The notes under the pieces are model-generated. The model was not told the DNA's origin and did not search any database. It saw only the letters and a list, made by a program, of their open reading frames with translations. Made by a program: the position numbers and the translations under genes. Below are positions 1 through 7,660 of a stretch of DNA of 44,663 bases, one piece after another. The DNA is taken from positions 1-44,663 of the forward strand of contig JAFUVY010000026.1 of assembly GCA_017477335.1 (NCBI GenBank), read 5' to 3'. The DNA is from Bacteroidales bacterium (lineage in GTDB: Bacteria > Bacteroidota > Bacteroidia > Bacteroidales > UBA932). Position 1 is the stretch's first letter. Each line of letters opens with the position of its first letter.

Positions 1-35
1 GCGAAGCGGAACGGAGTCCTCCGGGAGGGTATTCC
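1..35. repeat. End of a dispersed repeat, cut by the window edge
   Basis: The first 35 bases match 25,118-25,152 at about 28 of 35 positions in the same orientation. Those bases include most of the right arm of the 24-bp inverted repeat described at 24,994-25,158. The window therefore seems to begin inside a second, diverged copy of the same non-coding repeat family. The rest of that copy lies outside the window, so its length and its left arm cannot be checked. Confidence 0.45.
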
Positions 36-156
36 ATTCCTCCGTTACAATCAGACTTCGGTACGGAGTAGTGAATTCGGTTCTGGAGAGAGTTCCAGAG
101 AAGAGTGAATCCCTTTCCGTGAAAGCGAGTTGTCACTTTTCGTCACAGAACGGCAT

Positions 157-200
157 TTTTGCACTTCTCCCCGGATTTAAATTGGACAAGAAGTGCAAAA
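157..200. repeat. 12-bp perfect inverted repeat (hairpin)
   Basis: TTTTGCACTTCT at 157-168 is the exact reverse complement of AGAAGTGCAAAA at 189-200, with a 20-base loop. As the stem ends in T or A tracts on both strands it could act as a bidirectional terminator. It sits about 220 bases past the ispF stop on the ispF strand, with no gene known on its left side. Confidence 0.6.
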
Positions 201-220
201 TCGGCCTCCCAGAGCATTTT

Positions 221-410
221 AGTGATCACTCGGTTTTTTGAATATTTGAATAAAAAAAACCTGTTCCATTTTTATCGCCCATGGCCACCCTCGGCCGTGT
301 AAGAGGGAGGGGCCCACGAAGTGGGAGGGGGCGCACCTTGTGCGACGGCAGGAAAAATGGAATAGGTTATTTTTTTTGTGTAAGAAGAAATGGAAAAAGT
401 GATCACTCGG
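221..410. repeat. MITE-like element: 13-bp direct repeats around an inverted repeat
   Basis: AGTGATCACTCGG occurs exactly at 221-233 and 398-410. Its first ten bases are a perfect palindrome. Between the copies, 252-273 and 353-377 form inverted arms made of an A tract followed by CCTGTTCCATTTTT, with one G/A mismatch and a 3-base offset at the A tract. The centre (274-352) is G/C-rich and holds a CCCAC-GAA-GTGGG hairpin at 313-325. Direct repeats outside inverted arms resemble a small non-autonomous element with a target duplication. However, about 18 and 20 bases separate the direct repeats from the arms, so this may instead be a palindromic extragenic repeat. It ends ten bases before the ispF stop codon. 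Confidence 0.5.
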
Positions 411-419
411 AGGGCGGAG

Positions 420-899
420 TTACTCTTTTACGATAAGTGCCGATGCCCACACCTGGCAGCCTTCTTCACGGCCCGTGAAGCCAAGGTGTTCCGTGGTGGT
501 GGCCTTTACGGAAATGCGGTCTTCCGTGACTCCCAGAATGGGAGCAAGCGTAGCACGCATGGTATTGATATAGGGTGACAGTTTTGGACGCTGAAGGGCT
601 ATGGTAATATCTGCATTCCCGACATGATACCCTTTTTCCCGGACAATGGCAACAACCCTTGCCAGCAGGTCTTTGCTGTCCGCTCCCTTCCACTCGTCCG
701 ATGTATCAGGGAACAGGTGGCCGATATCCCCAAGAGCCAGACACCCAAGCAGTGCATCGCACAGGGCGTGAATGGCAACATCACCATCCGAATGTGCCAC
801 AAATCCCTTTTCCGAAGGGATTTTCACTCCTCCCAGCCACATCTCCAACCCGTTCTCCAAAGCATGCACGTCGTATCCGTTGCCAATCCTTATATCCAT
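420..899 (-). CDS. ispF: 2-C-methyl-D-erythritol 2,4-cyclodiphosphate synthase (IspF)
   Basis: IspF cyclises 4-diphosphocytidyl-methylerythritol 2-phosphate, releasing CMP, in the cytosolic MEP pathway of isoprenoid synthesis. The 159-residue product has the usual family length. Visible family signatures are the zinc ligands D10 and H12 in GYDVH and H44 in the HSDGDVAIH segment, the GDIGHLFPDT loop near 58-66, and the C-terminal block KATTTEHLGFTGREEG (132-147). The frame is open further upstream, but the ATG at 899 gives the conserved N-terminus MDIRIGNGYDVHAL; an earlier start would add 47 unrelated residues and run past the promoter box at 928-935. It stands alone, divergent from the gene at 1025. 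Confidence 0.96.
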   Translation of the reverse strand: MDIRIGNGYDVHALENGLEMWLGGVKIPSEKGFVAHSDGDVAIHALCDALLGCLALGDIGHLFPDTSDEWKGADSKDLLARVVAIVREKGYHVGNADITIALQRPKLSPYINTMRATLAPILGVTEDRISVKATTTEHLGFTGREEGCQVWASALIVKE

Positions 900-927
900 A
901 ATTGCCTGTCTGTTAATATTCCAGGCA

Positions 928-935
928 CAAATATA
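928..935 (-). promoter_or_regulatory. Bacteroidota -7 box (TATATTTG) for ispF
   Basis: On the minus strand TATATTTG fits the Bacteroidota -7 consensus TAnnTTTG. It lies 28 bases upstream of the ispF ATG, giving an expected leader of about 20 bases. No convincing TTTG -33 element is seen at the usual 19-21 base spacing, so this rests on the -7 box and position. Confidence 0.5.
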
Positions 936-982
936 ACTGTTTATTTTTATACATTCCTCTTCGTCCTTTTGGAAAAAATACT

Positions 983-990
983 TACATTTG
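983..990 (+). promoter_or_regulatory. Bacteroidota -7 box (TACATTTG) for the 1025-3218 operon
   Basis: TACATTTG matches TAnnTTTG and ends 34 bases before the ATG at 1025. With the ispF box at 928-935 it forms a divergent promoter pair in a 125-bp gap. No clear -33 element is visible. Confidence 0.5.
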
Positions 991-1024
991 GCCGAAAAGG
1001 AGAATAAGACTCGGCATATAAAAT

Positions 1025-1480
1025 ATGAAAACGCGCTCATTTATCATGCTGGTTATGGCGGTGATATTTACCGCTTTTATCCAGAGCTGCTCCTGCGATA
1101 CCAATTACCACGCGGTAACGGACCCGGAAGAAAAGCAAGCCTTACGCGTCCGCGGCGAGGGCAACCCCATCAACAATATCTTCAACTCAATCTCCCTTCC
1201 CCTTCTGAGAGCCGATTGGGCCGCCCTTATGGAACAGGCTCCGGAAAAACTCCTGGAACAGGCCAACGAGGGCAAAAAGAAAAAAGAAAGGATTTCCATG
1301 GAGGAGTTCGAGGTAAGTGAATGGGACAAGTTTGAATATGCTGAAGACCATATTGACGAAATGGCCGGGGACCGCTACAGCCCCGCCCTTACAATATACT
1401 TCTACCTGATGCTTGTGGTGTTTGGTTGCGTGCTTGTCTGGAAGACTGTCAAAACCTTTATAATCAAACCTAAACGCTGA
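1025..1480 (+). CDS. Small lipoprotein with a C-terminal membrane segment, function unknown
   Basis: This 151-residue protein is not recognised as a member of a named family. It has a lipoprotein-type signal (basic MKTR, hydrophobic stretch, lipobox IQSC with C22) and a second hydrophobic segment at about 119-142 followed by a basic tail (IIKPKR). The middle is charged, with KKKKER near residues 86-91. It would therefore be anchored at both ends, or be a two-pass membrane protein if the lipobox is not used. Its stop lies four bases before the start of the Cys-rich membrane protein, so the two are almost certainly co-transcribed and may work together. Confidence 0.8.
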   Translation: MKTRSFIMLVMAVIFTAFIQSCSCDTNYHAVTDPEEKQALRVRGEGNPINNIFNSISLPLLRADWAALMEQAPEKLLEQANEGKKKKERISMEEFEVSEWDKFEYAEDHIDEMAGDRYSPALTIYFYLMLVVFGCVLVWKTVKTFIIKPKR

Positions 1481-1484
1481 ATCC

Positions 1485-3218
1485 ATGACAGAGAGTGACG
1501 TACGCAAAAAGCTTAATGCTTATGCAAATTCCACGGAAGGCCATCCTTTTCCCAATCTGGGAGACAAGGTGAAGATTACGGTCCTTGACGAGTGCGACTT
1601 CTTCAGGGCTTCGCTCACTTCGGAGTATGACACCCGCACCTGTGAACTGCGACAGAGGCCTTACAATAACGACAGCGTGGACCCAAGGACGGTTTACAAG
1701 CCCTCGGACGTGGATTTATGGAGACTGAGGCTTCACGTGACATCCGGGTTCACCAAGCAGGAGGGGAGTTTTGTGGCGCCGGGATCGGCCCACGTGGAGA
1801 CTTGCGAACCTTGCCATGGACGCGGGAAATGGACCTGCCGGGAGTGCGGGGGAAACAGGGAGGTAACCTGCCCCAATTGCAGCGGGTCCAGGAAAGAGAG
1901 TTGCCCTTCCTGTGACGGGGGTTACATACGGTGCAGCAGATGTGGCGGCAGCGGCAAGATAAAGACCAGTCGTCAGGAGTCTTACATAATTAGCCAGACT
2001 TACCGTCCAGGCAGCGTTGTTCCGGACACCAAGTGGGGTACCAGAACGGTTTACAAAGACGAGAGCTGCCCAAACTGTTCCAATGGTCGCATCAGATGCA
2101 GCCGATGCGGAAGTACCGGCAAGATCACTTGTTCCCAGTGCGGCGGCAGAGGGACCATTCCCTGCAAGCGTTGTAACAGCACCGGCATTGAGACCTGTGG
2201 CGTATGCCGTGGTAAGGGACGGAATCTGCATTTTATAGGCGTGGACCAAAAGATGTATCCGGAAACCCGCAGCGCCCAGTTCTTCGACACCAGACTGGAC
2301 AAAATCCAGGAGCTGGTAAATCCGGGCACTGTCCTCACCACAACCACCCTCTTCCGGCAGAAGAAGGAATTCCTCCAGGCCGATTGCTACACCGGCCGGG
2401 AGAACATCGGCAAAAAAATAAACCAATGGCTTGCCCAGGCACGGGAAAAAGTGAGTTCTTCCACCCACATCCTCTTCCAGGAAGCCGTGGTGCAGCAGGT
2501 GGTGGATGTCTGGTACCTGGAGTACCAGCTTAACCGCAAAACCTACTACGGGGCCTTTGCCGACGGCCAGTTCTACGCCGGTCACTCTCCGATTACCGAG
2601 TACGCCCAGAACCTCATGAAAAAGGCCGATAAGAACATCGGCGGAATAGGAACCGTTGCGGCCCGCGACATGCTTGAAAAGGCGGAAAAGCTGAATGTCT
2701 ATGGCCAGGGCGTTGATATAAAACGCCTTAAAGTCTATATACAGAAGCATCTTAACCTGCTGTACAACACCGGAATAGACCTGGCCTTCTGGCTGGTGGT
2801 GCTCTTTACCACTCCTGTCCTGTTCAATTTCTATAAGACGCTGAATCCGGTTATCGGCTACGCCTACATAGCCAACCTTCCGGACTGGGGGCCGGCGGAA
2901 ATCCTGCCCATGGTGCAGTGCGTTATCTTTATCGGAGCGCTGTGGTACATTCGCAAGATAATGAAACTGCAAGATCACAGCAGCCACCGCTTCAAAACCG
3001 TTTTCGGCTTCCTTTTCTCAGGAATCGGAGTGTTCCTGCTCTATGCCATTGCCGTTCTGGCGGCACTGCTTGTGCTCAACTACTTTGGCCTGAGCATCAT
3101 CACTTCCTTCATCGGATGGTACGCATGGGGCATAATAAAGGTGGTCCTCACCATCGTTCTCTTCGTAATCGTCCTCCTCTACCAGGCCGTCAAATGGCTC
3201 TGGGGCTTGTTTTTCTAG
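1485..3218 (+). CDS. DnaJ-type zinc-finger membrane protein with ten CxxC motifs
   Basis: The 577-residue product has three parts. Residues 1-105 are an unrecognised N-terminal region. Residues 107-243 hold ten CxxC motifs, many in the DnaJ form CxxCxGxG, in two blocks of five (C107 to C153 and C195 to C241) separated by about 40 residues. DnaJ itself has four such motifs and binds two zincs, so up to five could bind here. From about 430 to the C-terminus there are four or more hydrophobic segments ending in an aromatic tail (KWLWGLFF). There is no J-domain (no HPD motif), so it is not a DnaJ chaperone; the zinc region may bind unfolded protein or a partner next to the membrane. It shares an operon with the lipoprotein ending at 1480. 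Its TAG overlaps the convergent MBOAT stop within CTAG at 3215-3218. Confidence 0.85.
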   Translation: MTESDVRKKLNAYANSTEGHPFPNLGDKVKITVLDECDFFRASLTSEYDTRTCELRQRPYNNDSVDPRTVYKPSDVDLWRLRLHVTSGFTKQEGSFVAPGSAHVETCEPCHGRGKWTCRECGGNREVTCPNCSGSRKESCPSCDGGYIRCSRCGGSGKIKTSRQESYIISQTYRPGSVVPDTKWGTRTVYKDESCPNCSNGRIRCSRCGSTGKITCSQCGGRGTIPCKRCNSTGIETCGVCRGKGRNLHFIGVDQKMYPETRSAQFFDTRLDKIQELVNPGTVLTTTTLFRQKKEFLQADCYTGRENIGKKINQWLAQAREKVSSSTHILFQEAVVQQVVDVWYLEYQLNRKTYYGAFADGQFYAGHSPITEYAQNLMKKADKNIGGIGTVAARDMLEKAEKLNVYGQGVDIKRLKVYIQKHLNLLYNTGIDLAFWLVVLFTTPVLFNFYKTLNPVIGYAYIANLPDWGPAEILPMVQCVIFIGALWYIRKIMKLQDHSSHRFKTVFGFLFSGIGVFLLYAIAVLAALLVLNYFGLSIITSFIGWYAWGIIKVVLTIVLFVIVLLYQAVKWLWGLFF

Positions 3219-5041
3219 AACTGGAAGTAGATGAAGGACTGGAGGTCGGCGGTGATAAACTGGTATATCAGGAAGATGATGGCAAAAACCGCCAGTGCCA
3301 TCAGGCCAAGGGGAAGGCGGGAGAAAACAATGCGGTAACGGCGTTTGAAGCGTTCCGGAAGCCAGTGGATTATCATGCCCAGGACAAAGAGAATGAGCAC
3401 GTTACGGTGTTCCCAGGCCATGGTGGGAACAATATGAAGGTCCCAGGAAGAGCCTATCTGGTTTACCATGTTCTTGGCTGTGTTCCAGGCCTGCTCGTTG
3501 GCAAGGGCCGGGTCCAGATTGGAGCCGCTCCGGAAGAAAAGCCGCGTAAAGGTTATGAAAACAAAGGTCTGGAGTACGTCCCAGGCGCGAGAGAACCAGG
3601 TTTCCTCAGCGCAGCCACGCACCTTACGGACAAGGGCTTTCACAAGAGTTCCCGCACAAAGCACAAGTGTCCAGACAAAGAACATGTTCCAGACCGGGGC
3701 CGGAGCAAAGCGGGAAAGCAGGTAACAAATGAGGGTCACCAGGCTTATCACCACCGTTTTCCAAAGCATGGTATGTCCGGTCCACACCTTGTAAATCACC
3801 TGTCCCAGGCCGTTGAGGCCGCCCCAAATCATGAAATTCCAGCTGGCTCCGTGCCACAGGCCGCCCAGGAGCATGGTATTCATGGAGTTTATGTTGGTGG
3901 TTATGAGCTTGCGTTTGTCCGGACGCATCCAGGCCCACAGGCCTATACCGGCGGCAATGAGCCCCACAGCAAGGGCTACCAGCCAGGATCCGCTGAGGAA
4001 ACTGCCCGTCACCGCCACCAGGGCTATTATGATATAGGTCCCGGCCGATGCGTTGCGGTTCCCGCCCAGGGGGATGTAGAGGTAGTCGCGAAGCCATCGG
4101 CTCAGGGACATGTGCCAGCGACGCCAGAACTGCTGGGTATTCACCGCCTTATAGGGAGAGTTGAAGTTCTGAGGCAGATAGAAGCCCATCAGAAGGGCCA
4201 CGCCTGTTGCGATGTCCGTGTAACCGGAAAAGTCCGCATACACCTGAAGGGAGTAGCAGAAAAGGGCCGCAAGGTTCTCAAACCCGCTGAACATCAGAGG
4301 ATTCTCAAAGACACGGTCTGCAAGGTTCACGGCCAGGTAGTCGCTTAGGACTATCTTTTTCACAAGGCCGTTCATAATCCAGAAAACCGCAATCCCAAAC
4401 CATCGGCGTGAAAGGTTGTAGGGCCTGTGCAGCTGGCGTATGAACTCCGATGCCCGGACAATTGGGCCCGCCACCAGCTGGGGGAAGAAGCTTAGGTAAA
4501 AGCCAAAGTCCAGGAATTTCTCCACCGGGCCGATAGTCCCCCGCTTCACGTCCACCACGTAGCTTACGGCCTGGAAAGTGAAGAAGGATATGCCCACGGG
4601 GAGGATGATGGCGTCGGCCCCGAAGATGTCGTGAACTACCATGGAAAGGCCCAGAAGATTGTTGGCGAAGTCCACCAGGAAGTAGGCGTACTTGAAGTAG
4701 GCCAGTATGCCAAGGTCCACCACTATGCTTAGGACCAGCACAAAGTTCCTCCAGAAAGGCTTCCGAAGCCGGTGGAGCACTTTGGCCGCAAAGAAGTTGT
4801 AAACTATTACAAACAGGAGCAGAAGCAGGAAAACTCCGCTGGTCTTGTAGTAGAAAAACAGCGACGCGGCAAACAGGTAGCCGTTGCGCAGAAGCGTCTT
4901 GGAGTGCAGCAGGGAAAAGCCGGCGAACACCAGGGCGAAGAAGGCCCAGAAATAGAACTGGGTGAAAAGCAGCGGGTGAGCCTGGTCAAAACTCAGCAGG
5001 TTGTGCAAAAAATCCGTGACTATTTGGGCGAGTCCGTTCAT
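3215..5041 (-). CDS. MBOAT-family O-acyltransferase (AlgI/DltB-like)
   Basis: This 608-residue multi-pass membrane protein belongs to the membrane-bound O-acyltransferase family, which passes acyl groups (usually acetyl) across the membrane to extracytoplasmic polymers. Family marks are QVYADFSGYTDIATG (266-280), FWRRWHMSLSRWLRDY (305-320, with H310), YIPLGGNR and the catalytic histidine H397 in LLGGLWHGASW. Between YIPLGGNR (322-329) and H397 there is a longer stretch than usual, with two extra hydrophobic segments (about 334-372). The start ATG overlaps the TGA of the preceding SGNH gene as ATGA, so translation is probably coupled. With two exported SGNH partners this resembles AlgI plus AlgJ/AlgX-type acetylation modules. 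The acceptor polymer is not known. Confidence 0.93.
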   Translation of the reverse strand: MNGLAQIVTDFLHNLLSFDQAHPLLFTQFYFWAFFALVFAGFSLLHSKTLLRNGYLFAASLFFYYKTSGVFLLLLLFVIVYNFFAAKVLHRLRKPFWRNFVLVLSIVVDLGILAYFKYAYFLVDFANNLLGLSMVVHDIFGADAIILPVGISFFTFQAVSYVVDVKRGTIGPVEKFLDFGFYLSFFPQLVAGPIVRASEFIRQLHRPYNLSRRWFGIAVFWIMNGLVKKIVLSDYLAVNLADRVFENPLMFSGFENLAALFCYSLQVYADFSGYTDIATGVALLMGFYLPQNFNSPYKAVNTQQFWRRWHMSLSRWLRDYLYIPLGGNRNASAGTYIIIALVAVTGSFLSGSWLVALAVGLIAAGIGLWAWMRPDKRKLITTNINSMNTMLLGGLWHGASWNFMIWGGLNGLGQVIYKVWTGHTMLWKTVVISLVTLICYLLSRFAPAPVWNMFFVWTLVLCAGTLVKALVRKVRGCAEETWFSRAWDVLQTFVFITFTRLFFRSGSNLDPALANEQAWNTAKNMVNQIGSSWDLHIVPTMAWEHRNVLILFVLGMIIHWLPERFKRRYRIVFSRLPLGLMALAVFAIIFLIYQFITADLQSFIYFQF

Positions 5042-6219
5042 CTGGTGGCGTCGTAAATTGCGTCAAACAACATGTCACCCAGGAGATTGTACCCGGCGGC
5101 GGTAAAGTGAATGCGGTCCGGCTGGGCCAGTCCGGCTTCCTGCCACAGGGCCATGGAGCCGTAGCCTCCCATAATGTCGTACATATCCCAGAAAGCGGCC
5201 TTGTATTCCCGGGCAAGGTCCCGGAAAGCCTTCTGCACCTCCTCCGTGTGCGGGTTCACCGCCTTTCCGCGTCGCATGCAGCTGTCGTTGATTCCGGAAA
5301 AGACAATTGCGCAGCGGGGATTCACCCGGCGGACCATGCCTATTAGTTCCCGGTACCGCTCCTTGAATTCCTTTGCGGAAAAGACATTCCCCTGGATATC
5401 GTTTATGCCGATTGAAAATATCACCATGTCCGGAGCTACCACCCTCAGGTTATCCTCCCAGTGGGTGCAACCCAGCCAGGAACGGGTGGACGCTCCGTTG
5501 ATCCCGGCCTCGCTCATGGTAAACCCTTCGCAGCTCTTGTCCAGATATATCCCTTCCAGGGTAAACTGCCCGGAGGGAGCCTCAAAGCCAAGCTGTATCC
5601 AGTCCCGGTAGTAGGGCAGCTCAAAAATCCACAGATTCCCCTCTTTCCTGCCGCGGAGCGTGTCCTTGGGAGAAAGCAGCAGCACGGGACGCATGGAGCC
5701 GTAGCCCATAACCGTCACTCTGTCAAAGACATAGCGGTGCCGCATGGTCTGGGTGCCCCCGGGAAGCAGGTCTATTGCGGCCCGGGCCGATGTATCCAGG
5801 GCCGTAACTTCCACCCCGGGCAGGCCCATGTCCCGTCCGGGATGCAGGCATCGGCTGTAGTCCCAGTTGCCGGTGGCGGTGGTGGTGTAGCCGGAAGGAG
5901 TGAGGGTCTGGGCTGCCGCAAAGGGGAAAACCAGGCCTCGGCCGCCGTCGCTCCCGTAGCGGAGGGACAGGAAATTGCGGCGGATACGGTCCGGCCATAT
6001 ACCTGCCTGGACATGCGATCCGCCAACCTGAAGCACCTTCAGGGAACCGCTGCCCCATACGGCAAGGGAATCCAGTTTGCGGGAAAAGACTTCAAATTCC
6101 TTGGACTTCCCGCCCGGGAACTGGAGCGTGTTCCTTTCCGTGTGAATAAAGGGATAGCGCCTTGCCCCAAGAGGCAAAACGCAGAGCAGTGCAGTTATCA
6201 GAACAAACGCCCGCCTCAT
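5038..6219 (-). CDS. Exported SGNH/GDSL-type hydrolase, acetylation-module partner
   Basis: A 393-residue protein with an N-terminal signal peptide (MRRAFVLITALLCVLPLGA, 1-19) and an SGNH fold. Block I is VGGSHVQ, where S68 takes the place of the GDS serine. Block III is IGINDIQGN (G271, N273). Block V is DRIHF, giving D368 and H371. Residues 80-260 form a long insert before block III, probably a beta-sandwich. SGNH proteins beside MBOAT genes usually complete acetyl transfer to, or removal from, a glycan in the periplasm. The frame is open further upstream, but the ATG at 6219 begins the signal peptide and overlaps the upstream gene's TGA. Its own TGA overlaps the MBOAT ATG. It is distantly similar to the preceding gene. 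Confidence 0.88.
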   Translation of the reverse strand: MRRAFVLITALLCVLPLGARRYPFIHTERNTLQFPGGKSKEFEVFSRKLDSLAVWGSGSLKVLQVGGSHVQAGIWPDRIRRNFLSLRYGSDGGRGLVFPFAAAQTLTPSGYTTTATGNWDYSRCLHPGRDMGLPGVEVTALDTSARAAIDLLPGGTQTMRHRYVFDRVTVMGYGSMRPVLLLSPKDTLRGRKEGNLWIFELPYYRDWIQLGFEAPSGQFTLEGIYLDKSCEGFTMSEAGINGASTRSWLGCTHWEDNLRVVAPDMVIFSIGINDIQGNVFSAKEFKERYRELIGMVRRVNPRCAIVFSGINDSCMRRGKAVNPHTEEVQKAFRDLAREYKAAFWDMYDIMGGYGSMALWQEAGLAQPDRIHFTAAGYNLLGDMLFDAIYDATR

Positions 6220-7604
6220 CTGTCGCGAAGAGTGTAATAGTCGTAACAGGTAAGGAGGGACTTGCTCAGGGCATCGCCAACCTTCCTTGCTCCGGCAGGT
6301 GTAAAGTGAGTATAGTCCGCTCCTGCATAGGGGGGATTGTGCTTTACCCACTGGGCCATGGAGTTTTCCCCTCCCATCATGTGGTAAAGGTCCCAGAAGG
6401 CGGCGTCGTTGCTGAGGGCGGTTGCCTTCAGGGAATCCACCATTTCTCCAAGCCGGGGACGCGTGACCATCTTTCCGCCGCGGCTCACGCCCATGTCAGA
6501 CGGGCCGATGAAAAGGATGGCTGCATCCGGAGCCACCTCATGGAAATACTGTATCTGGCGGGCGATATTTTCACAGTAGGAGCTGATTATTTTGGAGGAC
6601 GAGGCCACGGGCATGTAGTTCCCGCCAAACTGCAGGATGATGAGTCCGGCATCCATAAGCTCCATGCAGTCCGTCATGAGCGGTTTGGAAATGCGGGTGA
6701 AAATGGTTCCGGAGCAGCCCCTGAGAGGGATGTTGTCCACCGCCACGCCTGAGTTTCCGTCAGTGGAGACCCCGTAAATCTCTGCATTGCCGCTGAAACT
6801 GAGCCTGGCCTTGGCAACGCTGCGGCCGAAGTCCCAGGTGACAAGGGTGGTTCCGCCGGGGCCCTTTTGTATCTGCGGCTCCGGGCGCAGGGTGTCGCTG
6901 ACGGCCTTCACCTTGAAGGCGTTGTCCTTTCCGTAGAGGACGGACACCGTCCTGAAGGACTTGCAACGTTCATACGCAGATTTGCTGGAGGTGGCTCGCA
7001 GGTAAAGGCTTCCGCTGCCGCCAAGGCTCACCACCTGGGCCATTATGCCGTAGCGGTTGTGACCGGCACGCTGGGTGGTGGAATCTCCGTACATGGTGTA
7101 GTGGGCAAAGGCCCCGTCCGCCTTTTTGTAGATGCTGGCCGACGGGACATTCCCCAGGGCGGGGAACATTCCCGTGCCAATTCCTCCGAAACGCTCCTGC
7201 AGGGCGTCCCTGAGGTCCGACGATATGCGGTCCATCTCTATCTGGGAGTCTCCGTAGTGGATAACCCTTACCGGTCTGTCGGAGGCGTTCTCAAAGCGGC
7301 GGAACAGATTATCAAAGTAGTGGATGTCTCCGCGAGGCATGTATATACGGTCCGGATTCTCGCTGAAAAAGCGGCGATAGTAATCCAGAGTGTCGCTTTC
7401 CATCTGGAAGCGGCTTTCTACGGCCAGCAGCACGGAATCCACGTTCACCTTGTGCTCCGACGCGTCTTCCAGCATGGCCCGGTACGTGGGGAAACGGAGC
7501 GTGGCGGGACCGGCCGCCACCCCCTCCGAGGGGAAGGTAAGCCAGGCAAGCCCCATAAGGGCGAACACGCCAAGCAAAAATGCCAGTACCTGAGATGCTT
7601 TCAT
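6216..7604 (-). CDS. Exported or membrane-anchored SGNH/GDSL-type hydrolase
   Basis: First gene of the three-gene acetylation operon, 462 residues. Residues 7-24 are a hydrophobic signal or anchor. Block I is VIHYGDSQIEMDR (GDS at 118-120, S120 the likely nucleophile) and block V is DYTHF (D430, H433). A GGN segment (LQFGGNY) fits block III. Residues 30-110 precede the hydrolase core and are rich in charged residues. GDSQ-type SGNH proteins are typical partners of MBOAT acyltransferases in Bacteroidota. The ATG at 7604 lies only eight bases past a minus-strand -7 box, so the messenger may have almost no leader. Whether the enzyme adds or removes acetyl groups cannot be told from sequence. Confidence 0.88.
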   Translation of the reverse strand: MKASQVLAFLLGVFALMGLAWLTFPSEGVAAGPATLRFPTYRAMLEDASEHKVNVDSVLLAVESRFQMESDTLDYYRRFFSENPDRIYMPRGDIHYFDNLFRRFENASDRPVRVIHYGDSQIEMDRISSDLRDALQERFGGIGTGMFPALGNVPSASIYKKADGAFAHYTMYGDSTTQRAGHNRYGIMAQVVSLGGSGSLYLRATSSKSAYERCKSFRTVSVLYGKDNAFKVKAVSDTLRPEPQIQKGPGGTTLVTWDFGRSVAKARLSFSGNAEIYGVSTDGNSGVAVDNIPLRGCSGTIFTRISKPLMTDCMELMDAGLIILQFGGNYMPVASSSKIISSYCENIARQIQYFHEVAPDAAILFIGPSDMGVSRGGKMVTRPRLGEMVDSLKATALSNDAAFWDLYHMMGGENSMAQWVKHNPPYAGADYTHFTPAGARKVGDALSKSLLTCYDYYTLRDR

Positions 7605-7609
7605 AAGGA

Positions 7610-7640
7610 TTGCAAAGGTACGTATTTTTTGATAAATTTG
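7610..7640 (+). promoter_or_regulatory. Bacteroidota promoter for the mutL operon
   Basis: A TTG at 7610-7612 and TAAATTTG at 7633-7640 are separated by 20 bases, matching the Bacteroidota primary sigma factor layout (TTTG, 19-21 bases, TAnnTTTG). The start codon of the first gene is 20 bases past the -7 box. The -33 element touches the -7 box of the divergent operon. Confidence 0.7.
7613..7620 (-). promoter_or_regulatory. Bacteroidota -7 box (TACCTTTG) for the SGNH/SGNH/MBOAT operon
   Basis: On the minus strand TACCTTTG fits TAnnTTTG exactly and is followed by CAATCCTT and the ATG at 7604. Transcription starting about seven bases after the box would give a leader of only one to a few bases. 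The -33 region is A/T-rich but has no clear TTTG. The box abuts the -33 element of the opposite promoter (7610-7612). Confidence 0.6.
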
Positions 7641-7660
7641 CAGATTGTAAATTACTTGGT

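Larger units (their letters stand above)
36..419. other. Gene-free stretch downstream of ispF
   Basis: No credible gene is seen. A short plus-strand frame at 390-578 overlaps ispF antisense and is not believed. The stretch holds a 12-bp inverted repeat (157-200) and a 13-bp direct-repeat pair enclosing an A/T-ended inverted repeat (221-410), both listed separately. Between 36 and 156 I see only a short imperfect inverted repeat around 80-100 and nothing resembling a tRNA or a known RNA. Confidence 0.5.

Noticed and set aside
900..1040. N-terminal extension of IspF to 1040
   Set aside because: It would add 47 residues unlike any IspF and would place the promoter box inside the coding region. 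The ATG at 899 matches the family start.
1485..3218. DnaJ chaperone
   Set aside because: The Cys-rich repeats look like DnaJ, but there is no J-domain or HPD motif, and the C-terminus is a set of membrane helices.
2918..4348. Plus-strand frame of 476 codons across the end of the zinc-finger gene and the MBOAT gene
   Set aside because: It crosses two well-supported genes and has no membrane or enzyme signature of its own.
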